Assembly: GCF_032854445.1 (NCBI RefSeq)
Contig: NC_088301.1
Coordinates: forward strand, 23,222,226 to 23,286,225
Length of the DNA stretch: 64,000 nucleotides
Direction of reading: 5' to 3'
From: Liolophura sinensis
Taxonomy: Eukaryota > Mollusca > Polyplacophora > Chitonida > Chitonidae
A program made the translations under genes and the position numbers. Of this stretch, positions 22,538-35,100 are shown piece by piece; position 1 is the first letter of the stretch; each line of letters begins with the position of its first letter. The notes below the pieces were generated by a model. The model was not told where the DNA came from. It worked only from the letters and a program-made list of their open reading frames with translations, and ran no database searches.

Positions 22538-22552
22538 CCACTAGGGGGCGCT
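22538..22552 (+). promoter_or_regulatory. CTCF-like motif
   Basis: CCACTAGGGGGCGCT fits the bilaterian CTCF core CCASYAGRKGGCRS at every position. It sits about 0.8 kb beyond the H2B promoter, at the edge between histone genes and the SINE-rich gene-poor tract. Binding is inference. Confidence 0.5.
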
Positions 22553-22559
22553 ATCTGGT

Positions 22560-23025
22560 AACTCCTGTCCGTCCCCCAATTTTATCAGTGGGTGCAGTAT
22601 TACAAGACAGTGTAATTGCAAGACACCGTGGGGTCGCTGCGTTAAATTATGATTTAATTATAATTATATAATTACAATTTAACTCAGTTATAATTCATGT
22701 ACAACGCACAGAGCATATTCCTGCAATCTCTGCCCTTCACAACTATACTTTAACTTCAGTTTCAATTTTGGCTTTCAATACTTGTTTGCAACGTAAAACA
22801 CGAATCAAATGAATAATATAATCAACACATGTTTACGTACATGTATGTTGGCACGGTAACTTACAAATCTTGTAGGTAAGGTGCATTAGTCAGGGCTTTA
22901 GGTCACCGGGTGTTGTTCTGAGTGGCTGTGTAAACAAACATGTTTCATTGACAACTGGGTTCCACGGCAGTGTATATGTGTAACTGGAGCAGCTTTCCAG
23001 TGCTTATACTAGCAGTAGTTAGCAG
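22560..23025. other. Intergenic, nothing recognised
   Basis: AT-rich, no supported ORF. A V-SINE-like word (GGAGCAGCTTTCCA) occurs at about 22986 and again at about 23214, on both sides of the tRNA-like sequence that follows. Confidence 0.4.
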
Positions 23026-23030
23026 GAATT

Positions 23031-23235
23031 GCCCGTTAGCTCAGTTGGTAGAGCGCTGGACATCAGCTGCAGAAACCCGAGTTCGAATGTGACCGACGTA
23101 GTGAAATCTTTCAACCATTCCACTGGTACCTTGACCCAACAGGTTCCAAGAAGCGTGGAGCTCTGGGCCAGTGATCGTGGGTGTGTTTTGGGAGAGTGGG
23201 GAGGAGTGTAACAGGAGCAGCTTTCCATTTCACTC
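23031..23235 (+). mobile_element. tRNA-derived SINE head and body (second family)
   Basis: GCCCGTTAGCTCAGTTGGTAG contains a good A box (23037-23048), and GAGTTCGAATG (23079-23089) a B box. The 3' half does not pair back to the acceptor stem, so this is not an intact tRNA gene. The following 130 bp are the presumed body. Confidence 0.6.
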
Positions 23236-23544
23236 ACAAATATTAAAATTTACCCTCAAGTTCCTCTATGTCAAGCTTTCTCTGATATTCATATTGTTTT
23301 CTGTTTCAGTGTGCATGAAGTAGGACCATACAATGTGCACTCTCATCAAATGCGCTGTGAAGTTCACGCTGTCAACTCTAAAGTCACATCGATGCACATT
23401 GTCAAAAATTCAGGCTTGTTTGTACTCTCTATTTTTTTTTTGTGTGTATAATTTAAACGTAGTAGTTGAACTATGTCTAGTAATGTTAAGCATTTAGATA
23501 CTGTGTATTCCATCGCTGTTTTCTTTCCTGCCTATAACCTAGAG

Positions 23545-23712
23545 TTCCTCTTCAGCCGTAAGTGGGAAGGTCTGTCAGCAACCTGCGGATTGTCATGGAT
23601 TTCCCCCGGGCTCGGCCCAGTTTCCACCCACCATAATGCTGACCGCTGTCGTATAAGTGAAATATTCTTGGGTACAGCATAAAACACCAATCAAATAAAA
23701 TAAAGAAATAAA
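23545..23712 (+). mobile_element. SINE with a 12-bp target-site duplication
   Basis: 5'-truncated copy of the main SINE, from GCCGTAAGTGGGAAGG to the AAATAAAATAAAG tail. It is flanked by the perfect direct repeat TATAACCTAGAG at 23533-23544 and 23713-23724, the mark of LINE-driven insertion. Confidence 0.9.
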
Positions 23713-23724
23713 TATAACCTAGAG

Positions 23725-25190
23725 TGTTACTTTACATACTACTAACGCCAATAATCAGTTTATTACACACATATTTTCTTTTCTACCATTTCATCATTTG
23801 TTTTGTATGCACGTGTAATTCAGCTGCCAATATCATTTTAATGTCTAAACAGTGTTTCAAATTCTTGGGTGACAAAATAATAACTCTTGTTACAGGTTAT
23901 CCCCTTCATATGGAGCCCACCAATTCTCTAAGCTGATGTGTCTAACTACTCAGTGCTCACAAGAGGTGGAGCTGTGAAAGCTTGTTCTTGGAGAGTTCAA
24001 CATTGACTGATACAGGGGGTAGTCACTTAATTGGTTTTCACCTATTCATATTGTTTGTGCTTCATTTTTACATATTACTTAGTTTGTAAGGTTGTTTGTC
24101 TTGTAAGTACATCTGTAATCAATACTCATCTTAACAATTTAGGTTTAAAAATTTTTGGCTATCAGTATTTGTCATACAAGTGTGCCATTTAATGTATTTG
24201 CTTTCAGTATACATATTAATAACTGGGTCATACCTAGTATCTTCACATTTCTTTGGGGTATTATAATCCATTTAAATGTTTTTTGCTAATGTAATTTTCT
24301 GTTCATACACTCCCCTCAAAATTTTCTTATCTGCATCAGTGGGGAACTCGTTCACGCATGAATCAAAACATTCCCAAACGTGAACTCCTTTATTTTTTGT
24401 TCTTTCCTTTATTAAAACACAGTTGTCAGGGACAGAAGAAAACAGTGCATTTTAGTGTCATTGAGAGCTTGTGTGTAGCTCATCCTCAAGTCTCCCATAA
24501 AAATGTATGTTGCTCAGGCCTAAGCATTTCACAATGGCCTTTGTGGCAGAGGGTTTAGCTCTGTCTGTTTTCCTCCCTTCCAGGCAGCGGTGTGTTCTCT
24601 CTTCAAAATTTTGAGAGGAAAGTTTGTTTTTGGGAACTCATTTACTGATGGCCAGGTTAAAAGCCTCTGCCTTGTTAGTACTTAGCAAGTGGCTTGTTTT
24701 ACTCAGAGCAGATTGTCCAAGGATAAAAGCCACACGTTGCCTGATTGTATAGTCAGTCTAAGGGCTAGCAACAAGTTCAAAATTGTCACTCACTAAACAC
24801 TATTTTTAATGCAGTTATCTCCTTTGGTTCCTCCCCACACATATTAATAATATGATAATAATAATATATTTGTTGAAGGTAGCTCGGTCAATTTCCACTG
24901 AAACTGTTCTTCTCAAAGACCTTCAAAGAGAAAACAGTATGTAGGAAACATATGAAAAGATTAAAATACATAAAAAAAATACATCAGTATTTATAAAATA
25001 AAAGAAAGCATTGTGTATTTTGAAAAGTGACATACATTCATACATACACACTCAACAACACAACCAATAGTGCTGTCACTGCAACTGTCCCAGCCAGCGG
25101 GGGAAGTAGGGTAGTGGAAGACGCCCCATTATCGACCCTTTTCTGCCCTCCTGCTGTCTGGAACCCTGACACGCATATACAGAGAACAAG
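23725..25190. other. Gene-poor stretch
   Basis: T-rich intergenic DNA without a supported ORF or repeat, apart from AT runs near 24841-24870. Confidence 0.4.
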
Positions 25191-25214
25191 CCAAATGAGT
25201 GGAAGATTGCCCCT

Positions 25215-25900
25215 TTAGAAATAATTAGAAATAATAAAATTGTTCTTTAGAAATAACGGTAGATCATTTATGTATAGTATAAAAAGTAAAGGCCGCAATA
25301 TGGAGCCAGCCTTACAAGACACTTGCTTTAATATCCTTAGCATTATACATTTCTCCTCCACAAACAACCATTTGTTGTGTGTTAGATAGGTATCACTGGA
25401 AGGATGTAAGAGCAGTTGAGTGAATTTGTATGCTTTAAGTTTTTTAAGTAATATATTGTGATTAACAGTATCAAATACCTGCTTGAAGTCTACAGGTACA
25501 GTTCCAATAACTTCAGTGTTTTCTGTCGCTGTAAACCAGTGTTCAACCATTTTCAGTAATACAGTTCCACAAGAGCGTAAGAGGGGCAAAAACCACATTT
25601 ATTTTTGCTCAATAATTTAAAATTTGAGGGATACTCATATAAACAGTTACGTAAATGTCGTTCAGTGATTTTTGAAAAACTGAGTAGGACAGATATTGGA
25701 TGATAGTTTTCAACTTTGAAACCCTTTTGTGAAGAGGGATAACCATGTCTGGTCATAACACATTTGTTTATTAGCATGGTAAAAGATTTTGCAATAATAG
25801 GGGCAGATGATGAAAGAAATTTAGAATTGACATTGTCTAGATCACTAGCCTTATCTATATCAAGCCTTAAGAGGTATTGTAAAACAGAAACGTACAAGAT
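25215..25900 (-). mobile_element. LINE reverse-transcriptase fossil, CR1/Jockey-like
   Basis: Two overlapping frames hold RT motifs in order: KASDLDN..SKFLSSSAPIIAKS (start of the domain), YHPISVL, then FKQVFDTVNHNILLKKL (A motif, aspartate in DTVNH) and PLLFILYINDLPLF. The catalytic DD block beyond is not present in the open frame. It has a frameshift between about 25553 and 25598 and point decay such as SILRPLL for the usual SILGPLL. No RNase H or endonuclease was found, and its family differs from LINE-A/B/C. Confidence 0.8.
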
Positions 25901-25904
25901 ATTT

Positions 25905-26605
25905 GGTATGGAGTAAAAAGTATCATGAAGAACTTTTCCCTCAACTTGTTCCCTGAGTCTTTCAAGACTTTGAACAAAATTGTCCTTGTTTATATTATTA
26001 ATATCTATTAAAGAATGGGGACAGTTGAGAAGAAAGTACTGAAAATATGGAAAATTTTAGCTGGATCATCTATTAAATTGCCATCCTTCTCAGTCATAGC
26101 CAAATACTGCTTGCACAAACAGTGATCTCCCTGATAACACAGGACAATGGCATCTGTTACGAAAGTCAGGTTTCTACATATGAAGTCCTGTATGTCACTT
26201 GGAGTCTGTCAGTAGGCCTCTGTGCACTCACTGTTTCACCTAGATGCAAAGTCGTCCGCAAAGCCAGTTTCCTGTCTTTCTTTCACTCCGCTGTCCTTGT
26301 GGGGAACACATTGTCACAGAATGCCATCACTTTCACCCTGCTGCAATGGCTTTTCCCCAAGTGGTGTGTCCAGATGGTGCATTGACTCAATGGTCCATGG
26401 CTACTGCGTATAATGAACTGTCCGCATCGGTTGTTATGTGTTTCACCTTATCTGTACTATTGATGCCTCATTGTGCTTGACTAGACTGTCTTAAACTACA
26501 TTGCAATGAGTGCAACAAAGGGCATGCAAGTTCAGCGTGTTCAGTAACTGACCCATTTTCATTGCTAGTGTGGGTTCATTCCAACTAGCAGACATTTTCA
26601 TTGTC
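25905..26605. other. Intergenic, possible LINE remnant then unknown
   Basis: The first 150 bp may be further decayed sequence of the RT fossil. From 26120 to 26480 three overlapping plus-strand frames stay open, which is unusual, but none matches a family I know. Confidence 0.3.
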
Positions 26606-26613
26606 TTTGCCTG

Positions 26614-26802
26614 CTTGGGGTCGCTCTGAGTTCAAGTCCAGCTCATGCTGGCTTCCTCTCTGGCCGTAAGTGGGAAGGTCTGTCTGTCTTCCCCAAGGTT
26701 CTGCCCAGTTTCCACTCACCATAATGCTGGCTGTCATCGTATAAGTGATGTATTCTTGAGTACTGCGTAAAACACCAATCAGATAAATTAAATAAATAAA
26801 TT
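26614..26802 (+). mobile_element. SINE with target-site duplication
   Basis: Main SINE from just before the B box (GAGTTCAAGTCC) to the AAATAAATAAA tail. It is flanked by TTTGCCTG at 26606-26613 and 26803-26810. Confidence 0.85.
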
Positions 26803-26810
26803 TTTGCCTG

Positions 26811-28250
26811 ATAGTATCTCCATGGTACAACTTTCTACTTTTAGAAGAGAAGCCGCACTCAGCACAGGCAAACCTCTCTGTGACGCACACACCCCAAGAC
26901 ACCTCGCTGTTCAAATCTCAGTTCAGCCCTTCAGGACAGTATGATGTTGTGGTCCAGTGGTAGGCAAATGCGGTATTCTACAGCTCGGCGGTCTTTCCCA
27001 GGTGCAGCAGTGTAGATGTTTTGCTCAGCTTTTGATCTCTGGCGTTCAGCCTACTGGTAAGAGTCCATGACAGTGGGAGCGAATGGGCCAGTACACCAAC
27101 ATCATAGGGTGGTAGATCGCAGTCCAACAAGTTCACACATTCAATTTTTGTCCAATCCATGCAATCTCACACAGCTGCTGTTGCTCATATGTACATATGT
27201 TTTTGGCACATTCCTACCAGCCTGAGTGTTGCTTTATTGCCTCTGATTGAATAGTTTTTTTCTTTTCCTAAACCTTGACACCTGTCTCTTTCTCTGTCCT
27301 TTGGCCATGGCAAACACTGTGTTTCTCAAAAAGTACAAAATCCCATATCTAATGTGAGCTTCACTGAATAATTTTATTCTGCCAGGCATATCCAGTTTCA
27401 GAGTTTATATGCACCCAAAGCACTTACCTGTTATGTATCCCCGACATCCATTGACACTTTCAGAACCTATCACTTATGCACCACTTGACAGTTAAACATT
27501 AACATTTAAAACCTCAAGTTTTCCTTTTTGACAGTTTTATTTGATTGGTGCTTCCTTGTGCTAAAGCAGCATAAGTTTCAGTCAAGTCAGTCAGTTCAAC
27601 CACAAAATTAAGGTTCAGCCTTACAACAAATCACAGGAATCTGGGAAGATGTCAATGTGACACGTCAGTAGTCACTGTTGTCTCCAGCACCCGTCACACT
27701 ATACAAACTAGCCTCTATTATGATTAGTCAGTGTCTCTTAATGTCATTGGCTCTTTTCATATATTCCCACTGAAAAAATGAATTAAAAAAACCAATCTGA
27801 ATGTAGTGCCTGTAACATGGAATTGACCAATCACAGGATTGCAATTGCCACAAACAGTACACGGATTGCCAAATGCAGTTGACCATGTGTATACAAATAC
27901 CACAGTCCACAGTGGCATCTTTTACAACCACAATGATTTACAAATCTATAACATATGAAGTCACTGCTCTGCATTCTTTATGCATGTTATGAACGGTCAT
28001 ATTTAAGACAATGTAATATTTTATGCCTTTTTTGTTTATTTCATGGCAAGATCTTAATTAGGTGTTCAAGCCATTCCGGGTTGATTCCCTCTTGTGTTTG
28101 TTAAGATTATTTGTCTTTATTATTATTCTCACCAAAATTGTGCCGCGTTTCTGGTGAAAATGGTTATTCTGAAGTTTATGAAATTTTAACATGTTTACAG
28201 ACATAAAGCTGCATTGGCAATATTTCAGGCATATTGTGGGGACTGTAGGA
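26811..28250. other. Gene-poor stretch
   Basis: No ORF, repeat or motif I can support. Confidence 0.4.
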
Positions 28251-28259
28251 CTTGAAGTT

Positions 28260-29050
28260 GTGCATCCTAACTTTTAGGTAGATTTTGTCACGTGACTTGG
28301 CGGCCATCTTGGATTTTGATGAAAACCTGAAAAAAATCTTCTTCTCCAGAACGGCTGATGTGACTGAGCAGAAATTTCAACTGAATGTGTACAAAGCCTA
28401 GGCTTGTTAAGTTTGAGAATGAGAACTTCCTTGGTTGAAAATTGTACAAGCTTGCTATTGGGTTAAATTGTCTTGTAACCCCAAAGTTTTTTGCTAATAA
28501 TGTCTACACTTGTTCAGGTGATGTTCTGCAAATAGTCCTGTCATATGCAGTTTTTGACGCTGATTCCGAAAATGCAATTTTTGCAAAACCGGAAGTGACA
28601 TTATCAAAACCAGAAGTGGGTATACCTCCTTAACCAGTGAAGCTAGAGATGCAATCATCCCAAGGCAGGCAGACAAATTTTACATTACCGGAAATGACGT
28701 CAACAACCCGAAAGTAGTACATGCCAAAAAATTTGCAGTTTTTTCATTCTCAAAATTGAAAAACTTCTAAGCGAAAGAGGCTCGACAGAAATGCGTGAAA
28801 CTTAGATAGGTGACGGACCTGGAGATGTGCTTTTACGAGTAAAGATTTGGGTGTCCTCAAGTCATGTGATGTGGCGGCCATATACATTTGATATGAAAAT
28901 GTTTGAGAGTCATTTTCTCCAGAACCCTGTCTGATTGTCTTGAAATTTAGCACACGTAACAAGCGTTCCCTGGAGACTGTTTGGAAGAAAGAATGCAATG
29001 TTTATGCAAATTAGGTTTTACATGATACAGAGGAAGTGATATCACGTTTT
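28260..29050. repeat. Diverged dispersed repeat (CACGTGACTTGGCGGCCAT family)
   Basis: TTGTCACGTGACTTGGCGGCCAT at about 28287 and TCATGTGATGTGGCGGCCAT at about 28861 are followed by similar text (TTTGAT-GAAAA, TTCTCCAGAAC, TGAAATTT). They are two old copies of one unit. GAAGTGGGTATACCTCC (28613) recurs in the other orientation near 31865 and 32070. It is non-coding and of unknown type. Confidence 0.55.
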
Positions 29051-29062
29051 TGTGTGTGTGTG

Positions 29063-30060
29063 TTTTTTGGAATTTCAATATTCTAAATATGCTATCTGAC
29101 ATAATTTGATGTCCAGATCACGAATTTGTTCTTATTTTTTCCCTGTAAGATGTAGTTATGTTGCAAATTGTGATCAGAAATTTGCACTTTCCCCATATTT
29201 GTAGGTCTTGTGACAGAAAACTGATGCACCTGTAGAGTTCAAGATTGCTGATTGAAAGGGATTATATGTACTGTATGTATGCTGAAAATGTTTGAGTTGT
29301 CTTAAGACAGGATATACAGGGCTTCAAAATTTGATAAAAGGCCGATTTACGATTTTTTGGCACATTTACAAGACATGTTACATAATGCATATACAATCTG
29401 TTTAAGTCTAGAATGAATGTAGAAATATTGTAAGTATGCCATCCGACATAGTTTGATGTTCTTATCTCGAACCCGGTCTTATTTTTTTTCTTGATGTGTA
29501 TACTTTTGACCTAAATTGTGATTAAGCTGTGAAAAATCGCAATTATCCCAGTATTTGCTGGACACTAGACAGAAAACTGCTATAGTTGTAAGCTGAAAAT
29601 GACTGTATAATAGGGCTATGTATGTTCTGTAAGTATGCTGGAGATCCTTGAGCTGTGTGGAAAAGAAGAGGACATACGCGCCTTTAAACATTGCCCACAG
29701 GTCGATTGACTACATTTGACACATTTATATGTACATATTATGTAGTGTATGTACAGTGCATTGATGGTTACGAAGAATATGTGCTTTCTATCAATGCATA
29801 GACACCATTCAATTAATGTACTGTTTCTGCAATATTACGATTGACAGAAAGTGTTTATGTGTCATTTTCTTGACAAGGTTTAATGCGATTAAGCTGAAAT
29901 TTAAAATGCAGATAGAGCATGTTCGAACAAATGAAGGGGGCAGAAATTAGTTGTTTATCTTGAAAACTGTGGAAATGCGCTGATCACTGAATTTGTCACA
30001 GAATCAATATTTTCTGAATTTAAATATTTTCTGTATTCTACTTTATGTAGTTTGATGACC
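29063..30060 (+). repeat. Diverged tandem repeat, about 370-bp unit
   Basis: Unit 1 (about 29085) and unit 2 (about 29437) share TATG(C)CATC-GACATA-TTTGATGT, TTATTTTTT, AATTGTGAT, GACAGAAAACTG, GTATGCTG and CACATTTA-A in the same order. A partial third unit begins near 30040 (TTTATGTAGTTTGATGACC). Identity is low, so the repeat is old. Confidence 0.6.
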
Positions 30061-30650
30061 TGACCACGTAGCTGCTCTGAAACCTATATCTGCTATGTAT
30101 ATAATAAACAGTCATATTTCTGACAGTACATAATAATTTTGGCCTTTCTTTTTGATTTAATTCCGACATCTTAGTACTATCTAATGTATGAATGACGTGT
30201 ATGTGTCTGTGTCATTCTGCTGTATTTTGGTTTAGAGGACAGGATTTGAACATATCTCGCTGAACATTATACAGTTTTATGAACTTCTCAGTCAGGAGAG
30301 CTACAGGTGTTCACTGACTGCCTTGTTTGCCATTAATCACATTCGTCAAAATCAGCAACAGACATTAATTTTGATTTGTCATTCTGTCTGCTCACCCGTA
30401 CTCTGTCCACCTATCTGTCACACAGGTCTCATTGTCTCATTCTCATAAAATTTTGTCTGCATGTGTTCATTTTGTGTAACCTCACATCAAGTTTGAAATC
30501 CAGCTTACTCCATGAACAATTGTTGCATATTTCGTGTGTTGTATTAATCTTAATTTGCCATAATTATGACCTTGAAGGGTGCTTTACTTTTCAACTTCAT
30601 GCATATCATTGATTCTGTTAACTTTATTCTTAATGTTATATTCGTATCCT
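30061..30650. other. Intergenic, nothing recognised
   Basis: T-rich sequence with no supported gene. Confidence 0.4.
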
Positions 30651-30654
30651 TGAA

Positions 30655-30780
30655 GGTCTGCCAGCAAGCTGAAGATGGTCGTGAGTTTTCCCCAAGCTTT
30701 GCCCGGTTTAATACAGGCTATCATCATGTAAGTCAAATATTTTTGAGTAATGTATAAAGCTCCAGTTATATAAATAAATA
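30655..30780 (+). mobile_element. SINE fragment, old
   Basis: GGTCTGCCAGCAAGCTGAAG, GCTTTGCCCGGTTTAAT and a TAAATAAATAA tail, strongly diverged from the consensus seen in the other copies. Sequence to about 30985 (CTTCCTCCACCCATAAAAG) may be another decayed SINE. Confidence 0.6.
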
Positions 30781-30989
30781 ATGGTAATGTTATAAATAGT
30801 CTTTAACGTCATGCCAACTTGCTTTTTTAAAAAGGTCTTTCCCTCGCTCACAGCTTGGGGCACATTGGTAACAGTAAGCATTTGACAACATATGGGTTTT
30901 CTCCAGCTTCCTCCACCCATAAAAGTTACTGCCATCACATTAGTATGTCATTAAACAACAGTTAAGTTAGTAAAGAAATAAATACACAA

Positions 30990-32430
30990 GGTTAAAAAAG
31001 AAAGTTACATAATAAAAGCTACAGAATACACAAATAATAACAAAGCATGTTCATTTTTACATTCATTTTTCGTTTTTTTTTTGTTTTTTTTTTGTAGTAG
31101 CTGTCTGGTTGAATAACAAATATTCATGAATTTCATCATATTTGGCCACTGTCCTAACAGGTTTGTTTATTAATTCCATTCATATAATTTACCCCTAAAG
31201 GGTACATTTATCATTCATATACCTCACCCATCCAAGCTTACTCAACAAAGCTCTGTGAGTGTAGATAATGTAAATACTTCAGCGTTCCACATTTCATGCA
31301 CACTAATTACTTTGATGAGCAATTGTATTGAAATCTTTATTTATTTAGGGGACAAGTTTCTCTTTTTTTTCCTATTCTCACATTGTATTCTTCTTTTGTT
31401 TTTCTTCGATCTACAATACTTACAATTGTAATTTACAAACAAATTTGAAGGTTTATTATACTTTCTTTGCTCCAGTCTGTGTCAGCTACCGGTGTATAAA
31501 CCCTTTGTTTGCTTAGTTTCAAAAGATCCATTTTCAGTTATTTTCCTTGCATTTTTTCCACTTGTAGTAAAATAAAATTGCTAACTTCTGGTGACTTGCA
31601 ATCAGCATCTCAAAGTTCATCAGATAGCATAGTTTTTATGTACTGTTTTTTAATAACTGGTTGCAAAAAACATAAAAAGGATTTCACAATTTCCAAATTT
31701 TAGTGACTTATATAGACTAGCATGCTATTAAAGGTTTTGCACTAAATTCAACATGGCCACCAAGTCACATTACCCAGTTTGCTCATGGACATATTGCATT
31801 TTTTTTTCCAAATAGCATCCAGCTGATGGGATGTTACATGTGCTAAGTAAAGGAGTATAAGGAGATATACCCACTTCTAGTTTCAAGGATGTCACTTCAG
31901 GTTATGTGTTTGTATATTTACAATCATCGTCCTAAACTGCTACACATACAATTATTTTGCAGAAAGTGCAAGTTGTTTGTTTGTTTTTTTTCTATGTCCT
32001 ACTTTTGGTTTGCAAAGGTAAAATTTGTGTCTTTGCATTGGCATTATGCTGGGACATCATTTGTTAAGGAGATGTACCCACCTCCAGCTTTTAGGATGTC
32101 AATTTCAGTTTTATACAAATTGTCAGAACTAAATCAGACAGTGTAGAAACCATGGCACAAAGGCTACACAAAAGGCAAAACTGTCCAGTGTGGCAAAATA
32201 GTTACAACACACTAAAATAAAGAGTGTTAGTTTATCTACATGCTTACCACTTTTTAGCCTCACCGTAGCAATGGGTCCTGGTTGTGTGACTTTTAAGAAT
32301 GAGAAAAACAGCAGTTTTTGAGTGTTATCTGCTGTTCCCTGGGCATCGCAGAAAAGAATGGAACGATATTTAAGTTCATCAGGCAAAACTTCAATCTAAC
32401 TGTGTACAGGTTATTTTTGATGTCACATGA
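30990..32430. other. Gene-poor stretch with short inverted copies of the 28.6-kb repeat
   Basis: AAGGAGATATACCCACTTCTAG (about 31859) and AAGGAGATGTACCCACCTCCAG (about 32069) are two short related copies about 210 bp apart, complementary to 28613. T-runs lie near 31071-31095. No gene supported. Confidence 0.45.
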
Positions 32431-32434
32431 CTGA

Positions 32435-32560
32435 GTTTTTTATTTTATTTGATTGGTGTTTTATGTCATGCTCAAGAATATTTCACTTATATGATGGCAG
32501 TCAGTGTTATGATGAGAGGAAACCGGACTGAGGGAAACCACAACCTTCTCTTACTTTAAG
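32435..32560 (-). mobile_element. SINE fragment
   Basis: Minus-strand tail and body (TTTGATTGGTGTTTTA, AAGAATATTTCACTTATA, GAGGAAACCGGACTGAGG). Confidence 0.75.
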
Positions 32561-33565
32561 AGGAATACCACATTCCAGTTGTAAATGCCATAAATGTTAC
32601 CAAAAAGTATACTTTTTGTGAACCAAAGCAGTCATGTTTTCTTAATTTCTCCTGATTATGGGTATTAATTCAATGAGAGGCATTACCTGCTGTCAGTAGA
32701 CATGATGTGGACACTTTCAACACCAAGTGCACAGCATGTCTTCAAACTGGCATTCTGGTTTGCGTAAACAAGGATTTGCATTCAGTGTGTATGAAACATA
32801 TATGGGTGTATCATTTTCCTTCTAGTGTTTGATTTTCCTGATGAAAAATGTTTTCTTCATGCAGCTCTGCCAAATATATATTTTCTCATTAACATCTGTG
32901 ATATTTATTGGCAGATTGACAACTCCATTTTCTGATATGGTGGAACAGTTTGCACTGTCATCGTTGTCTTCATCTCATTGAACTTCAAGCAAAATGCAAG
33001 CCATCAATCCAGGACCTCCTACAGAAATGCATCCTACACCTTTCACAGACTTAAATGTACTGTGTGCAGTAATGCTCGAATGACTATACTCGGGAACGTC
33101 CAAATGTGGAGAAGAGTAAACATTAATAACATATTTGTAATAATCAGCTCATTACATATTATTCTCGCTGATAGTATGAGTACATCAATGCAGAAATTGC
33201 AAAGTTCTTGCCCACTTGTTAAAGTGAAGGTAGAAAGTGATAATATTTAAATTGTGTAATATATATTACATATAGGTGAATGACTTAAAATTTTACCCCA
33301 AAAGTTCATTTTTAGAGGCAAATAAATGTTGTCAGATATACTTTTGGTGTACTTTAACTGCCTTATCGGTGTAAATGTTCAAGTAATATGTCTTTGTCCA
33401 TGTTCATTTGTAATATTTTTTGGTTAAATAAGTATTAATAAAGGGTTCGAAGTTTATTTGTGTTGTGATCAAATTAATTTATTTCTTCATGAGTGTGCAT
33501 GCTCAGTTGACAACAGTGTCCTTTCATCCCTTTCACAATGGTGTCAGAGCAGATAAGGTAAACTG
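32561..33565. other. Gene-poor stretch
   Basis: A 90-codon open frame at 32978-33250 has no recognisable domain, and I do not call it a gene. Confidence 0.4.
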
Positions 33566-33569
33566 ATAA

Positions 33570-33760
33570 GGCCTCCGTGGCGGAGATGGTTAGCGGCACA
33601 ATGACCCAGGAGCCTCACACCAATGAGGTCGGTGTGAGTTCAAGTTTAGCTCATGCTGGCTTCCTGTCTGACCATATGAGGGAAGATCTTCCAGCAACTT
33701 GCAGAGGCCAGTTGGTTTCTCCAGGCTCAGGCTCTGCTCAGTTTCCTACCACCAAATAAA
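33570..33760 (+). mobile_element. SINE with tRNA head
   Basis: Starts GGCCTCCGTGGCGGAGATGG, with an A-box-like segment. The B box GAGTTCAAG is at 33636-33645. The body ends early at TCCTACCACCAAATAAA. Confidence 0.75.
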
Positions 33761-34960
33761 TTATAAACTGCATATGTATATCATACCTGCACATATATAT
33801 CATACCTCACAATATATATATTGTGAAGATTGTGCTCATTCAGGCACTTCTTCCCAGTGACTACTGAATCCTGTTTGGTGTTATGTGTGGTCTATACTTC
33901 AGCCAAATATATACTGAAACTTAGCATATTAAATGCATGTCATTTTATCTGTAGTTCAATGCCTTCACAATATTTCAATTTGGTCAATGGAAATGGGACC
34001 AATGGAAACAAGGCAAAGGAAGCTTTTTGAATAAAGGCCTACCACTCCCTGTGTTTTCGGTGTTTAATGTTACGCCATACATATACTTAGGCATAAGTAG
34101 TCATTAAAACTAACTATTTCAGTGTGGTTGTAACAAGCTGTAAAAAAAAAAAAAATAGGAAATAATTTAAAAGAATTGTAAGGCTGATGTATTCACTATT
34201 TCTCCATTATTTGGTGTTCAGAGGCCGGTCACCCCAGTGAAGAAACTGTTTAGCAGAAAATCTGCCACCTGAATCACAAACTTGTAACTTTTAAAATTTA
34301 CATCATGTACATCCGATGTGTAACAACGCCATTCCAGTGTAATAAATAATTACTGTATCATTAATTAATAACTAATACTGTTAAAAGTTTCGAATTCAAA
34401 GTTTTAATCTGGCAAAAAGAGAACTATATCCCCATTATTTGTGCATACCATAAACCAGGCTTTTCTCTCTAAGTTTTATGCAACCTTTGACCGTGTGAAA
34501 TCGAAACAAATAAAGAATATCAAGAAGAAATACGTCAAGTTTCATACAATTTTCTGCGCTCACTCTGTTGGCTTATATTCGTGTTTTCAATGAAGAAATG
34601 TTTTCATGTCAAAGTAAAGGCTGAAATCATTTACAAGAAACACTGTCCAGCAAAATAGGTCCATGGATTTTTAAAAAAAAATTTCCAACCATTTTATGGG
34701 TTTTAAACAGGTTCTAAAGTTGGATGTAGCGACCCCAGAGGGTATCCGTCACACAGTATAACGCCAACTATATGTTTATTTACAGTGTTTAATGGTCTTT
34801 TACCTGATATATTCTTCATGTTAATGTTCCTTCGTCTTTAACGGTTCTGTGAAGTGGTGAGGTTGGGAGTCCAAATTCACTTCAAACCAAGACATAACCA
34901 AATCGAAATTTATTTGTCAATATGCGCTATTTCTCTGACACTGTGCCTGATTATATATTA
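33761..34960. other. Gene-poor stretch
   Basis: Near-palindromic ATATATAT text near 33810 and a poly-A run near 34142-34155. No gene supported. Confidence 0.4.
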
Positions 34961-34964
34961 ATAT

Positions 34965-35100
34965 ATTTGAATTGTGTTTTACGCCGCACTCAAGAATATT
35001 TCGCTTGTAGGGCGGCGGCAGGTGTTATGGTGGGAGGACACGGGGCATATCCCAGTCGAAACCCACGACCATCCGCAGGTTGCTGCAGACCTTCCAAAGG
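34965..35100 (-). mobile_element. SINE fragment
   Basis: GTGTTTTACGCCGCACTCAAG, GTTATGGTGGGAGGA and CACGACCATCCGCAGGTTGC, in minus orientation. Confidence 0.8.

Noticed and set aside
23031-23101. Possible tRNA gene
   Set aside because: A and B boxes are good, but the acceptor stem does not pair and the anticodon arm is poor, so it is a SINE head.
26120-26480. Three overlapping open plus-strand frames
   Set aside because: Open in several frames at once and without motifs, so more likely low stop density than coding.
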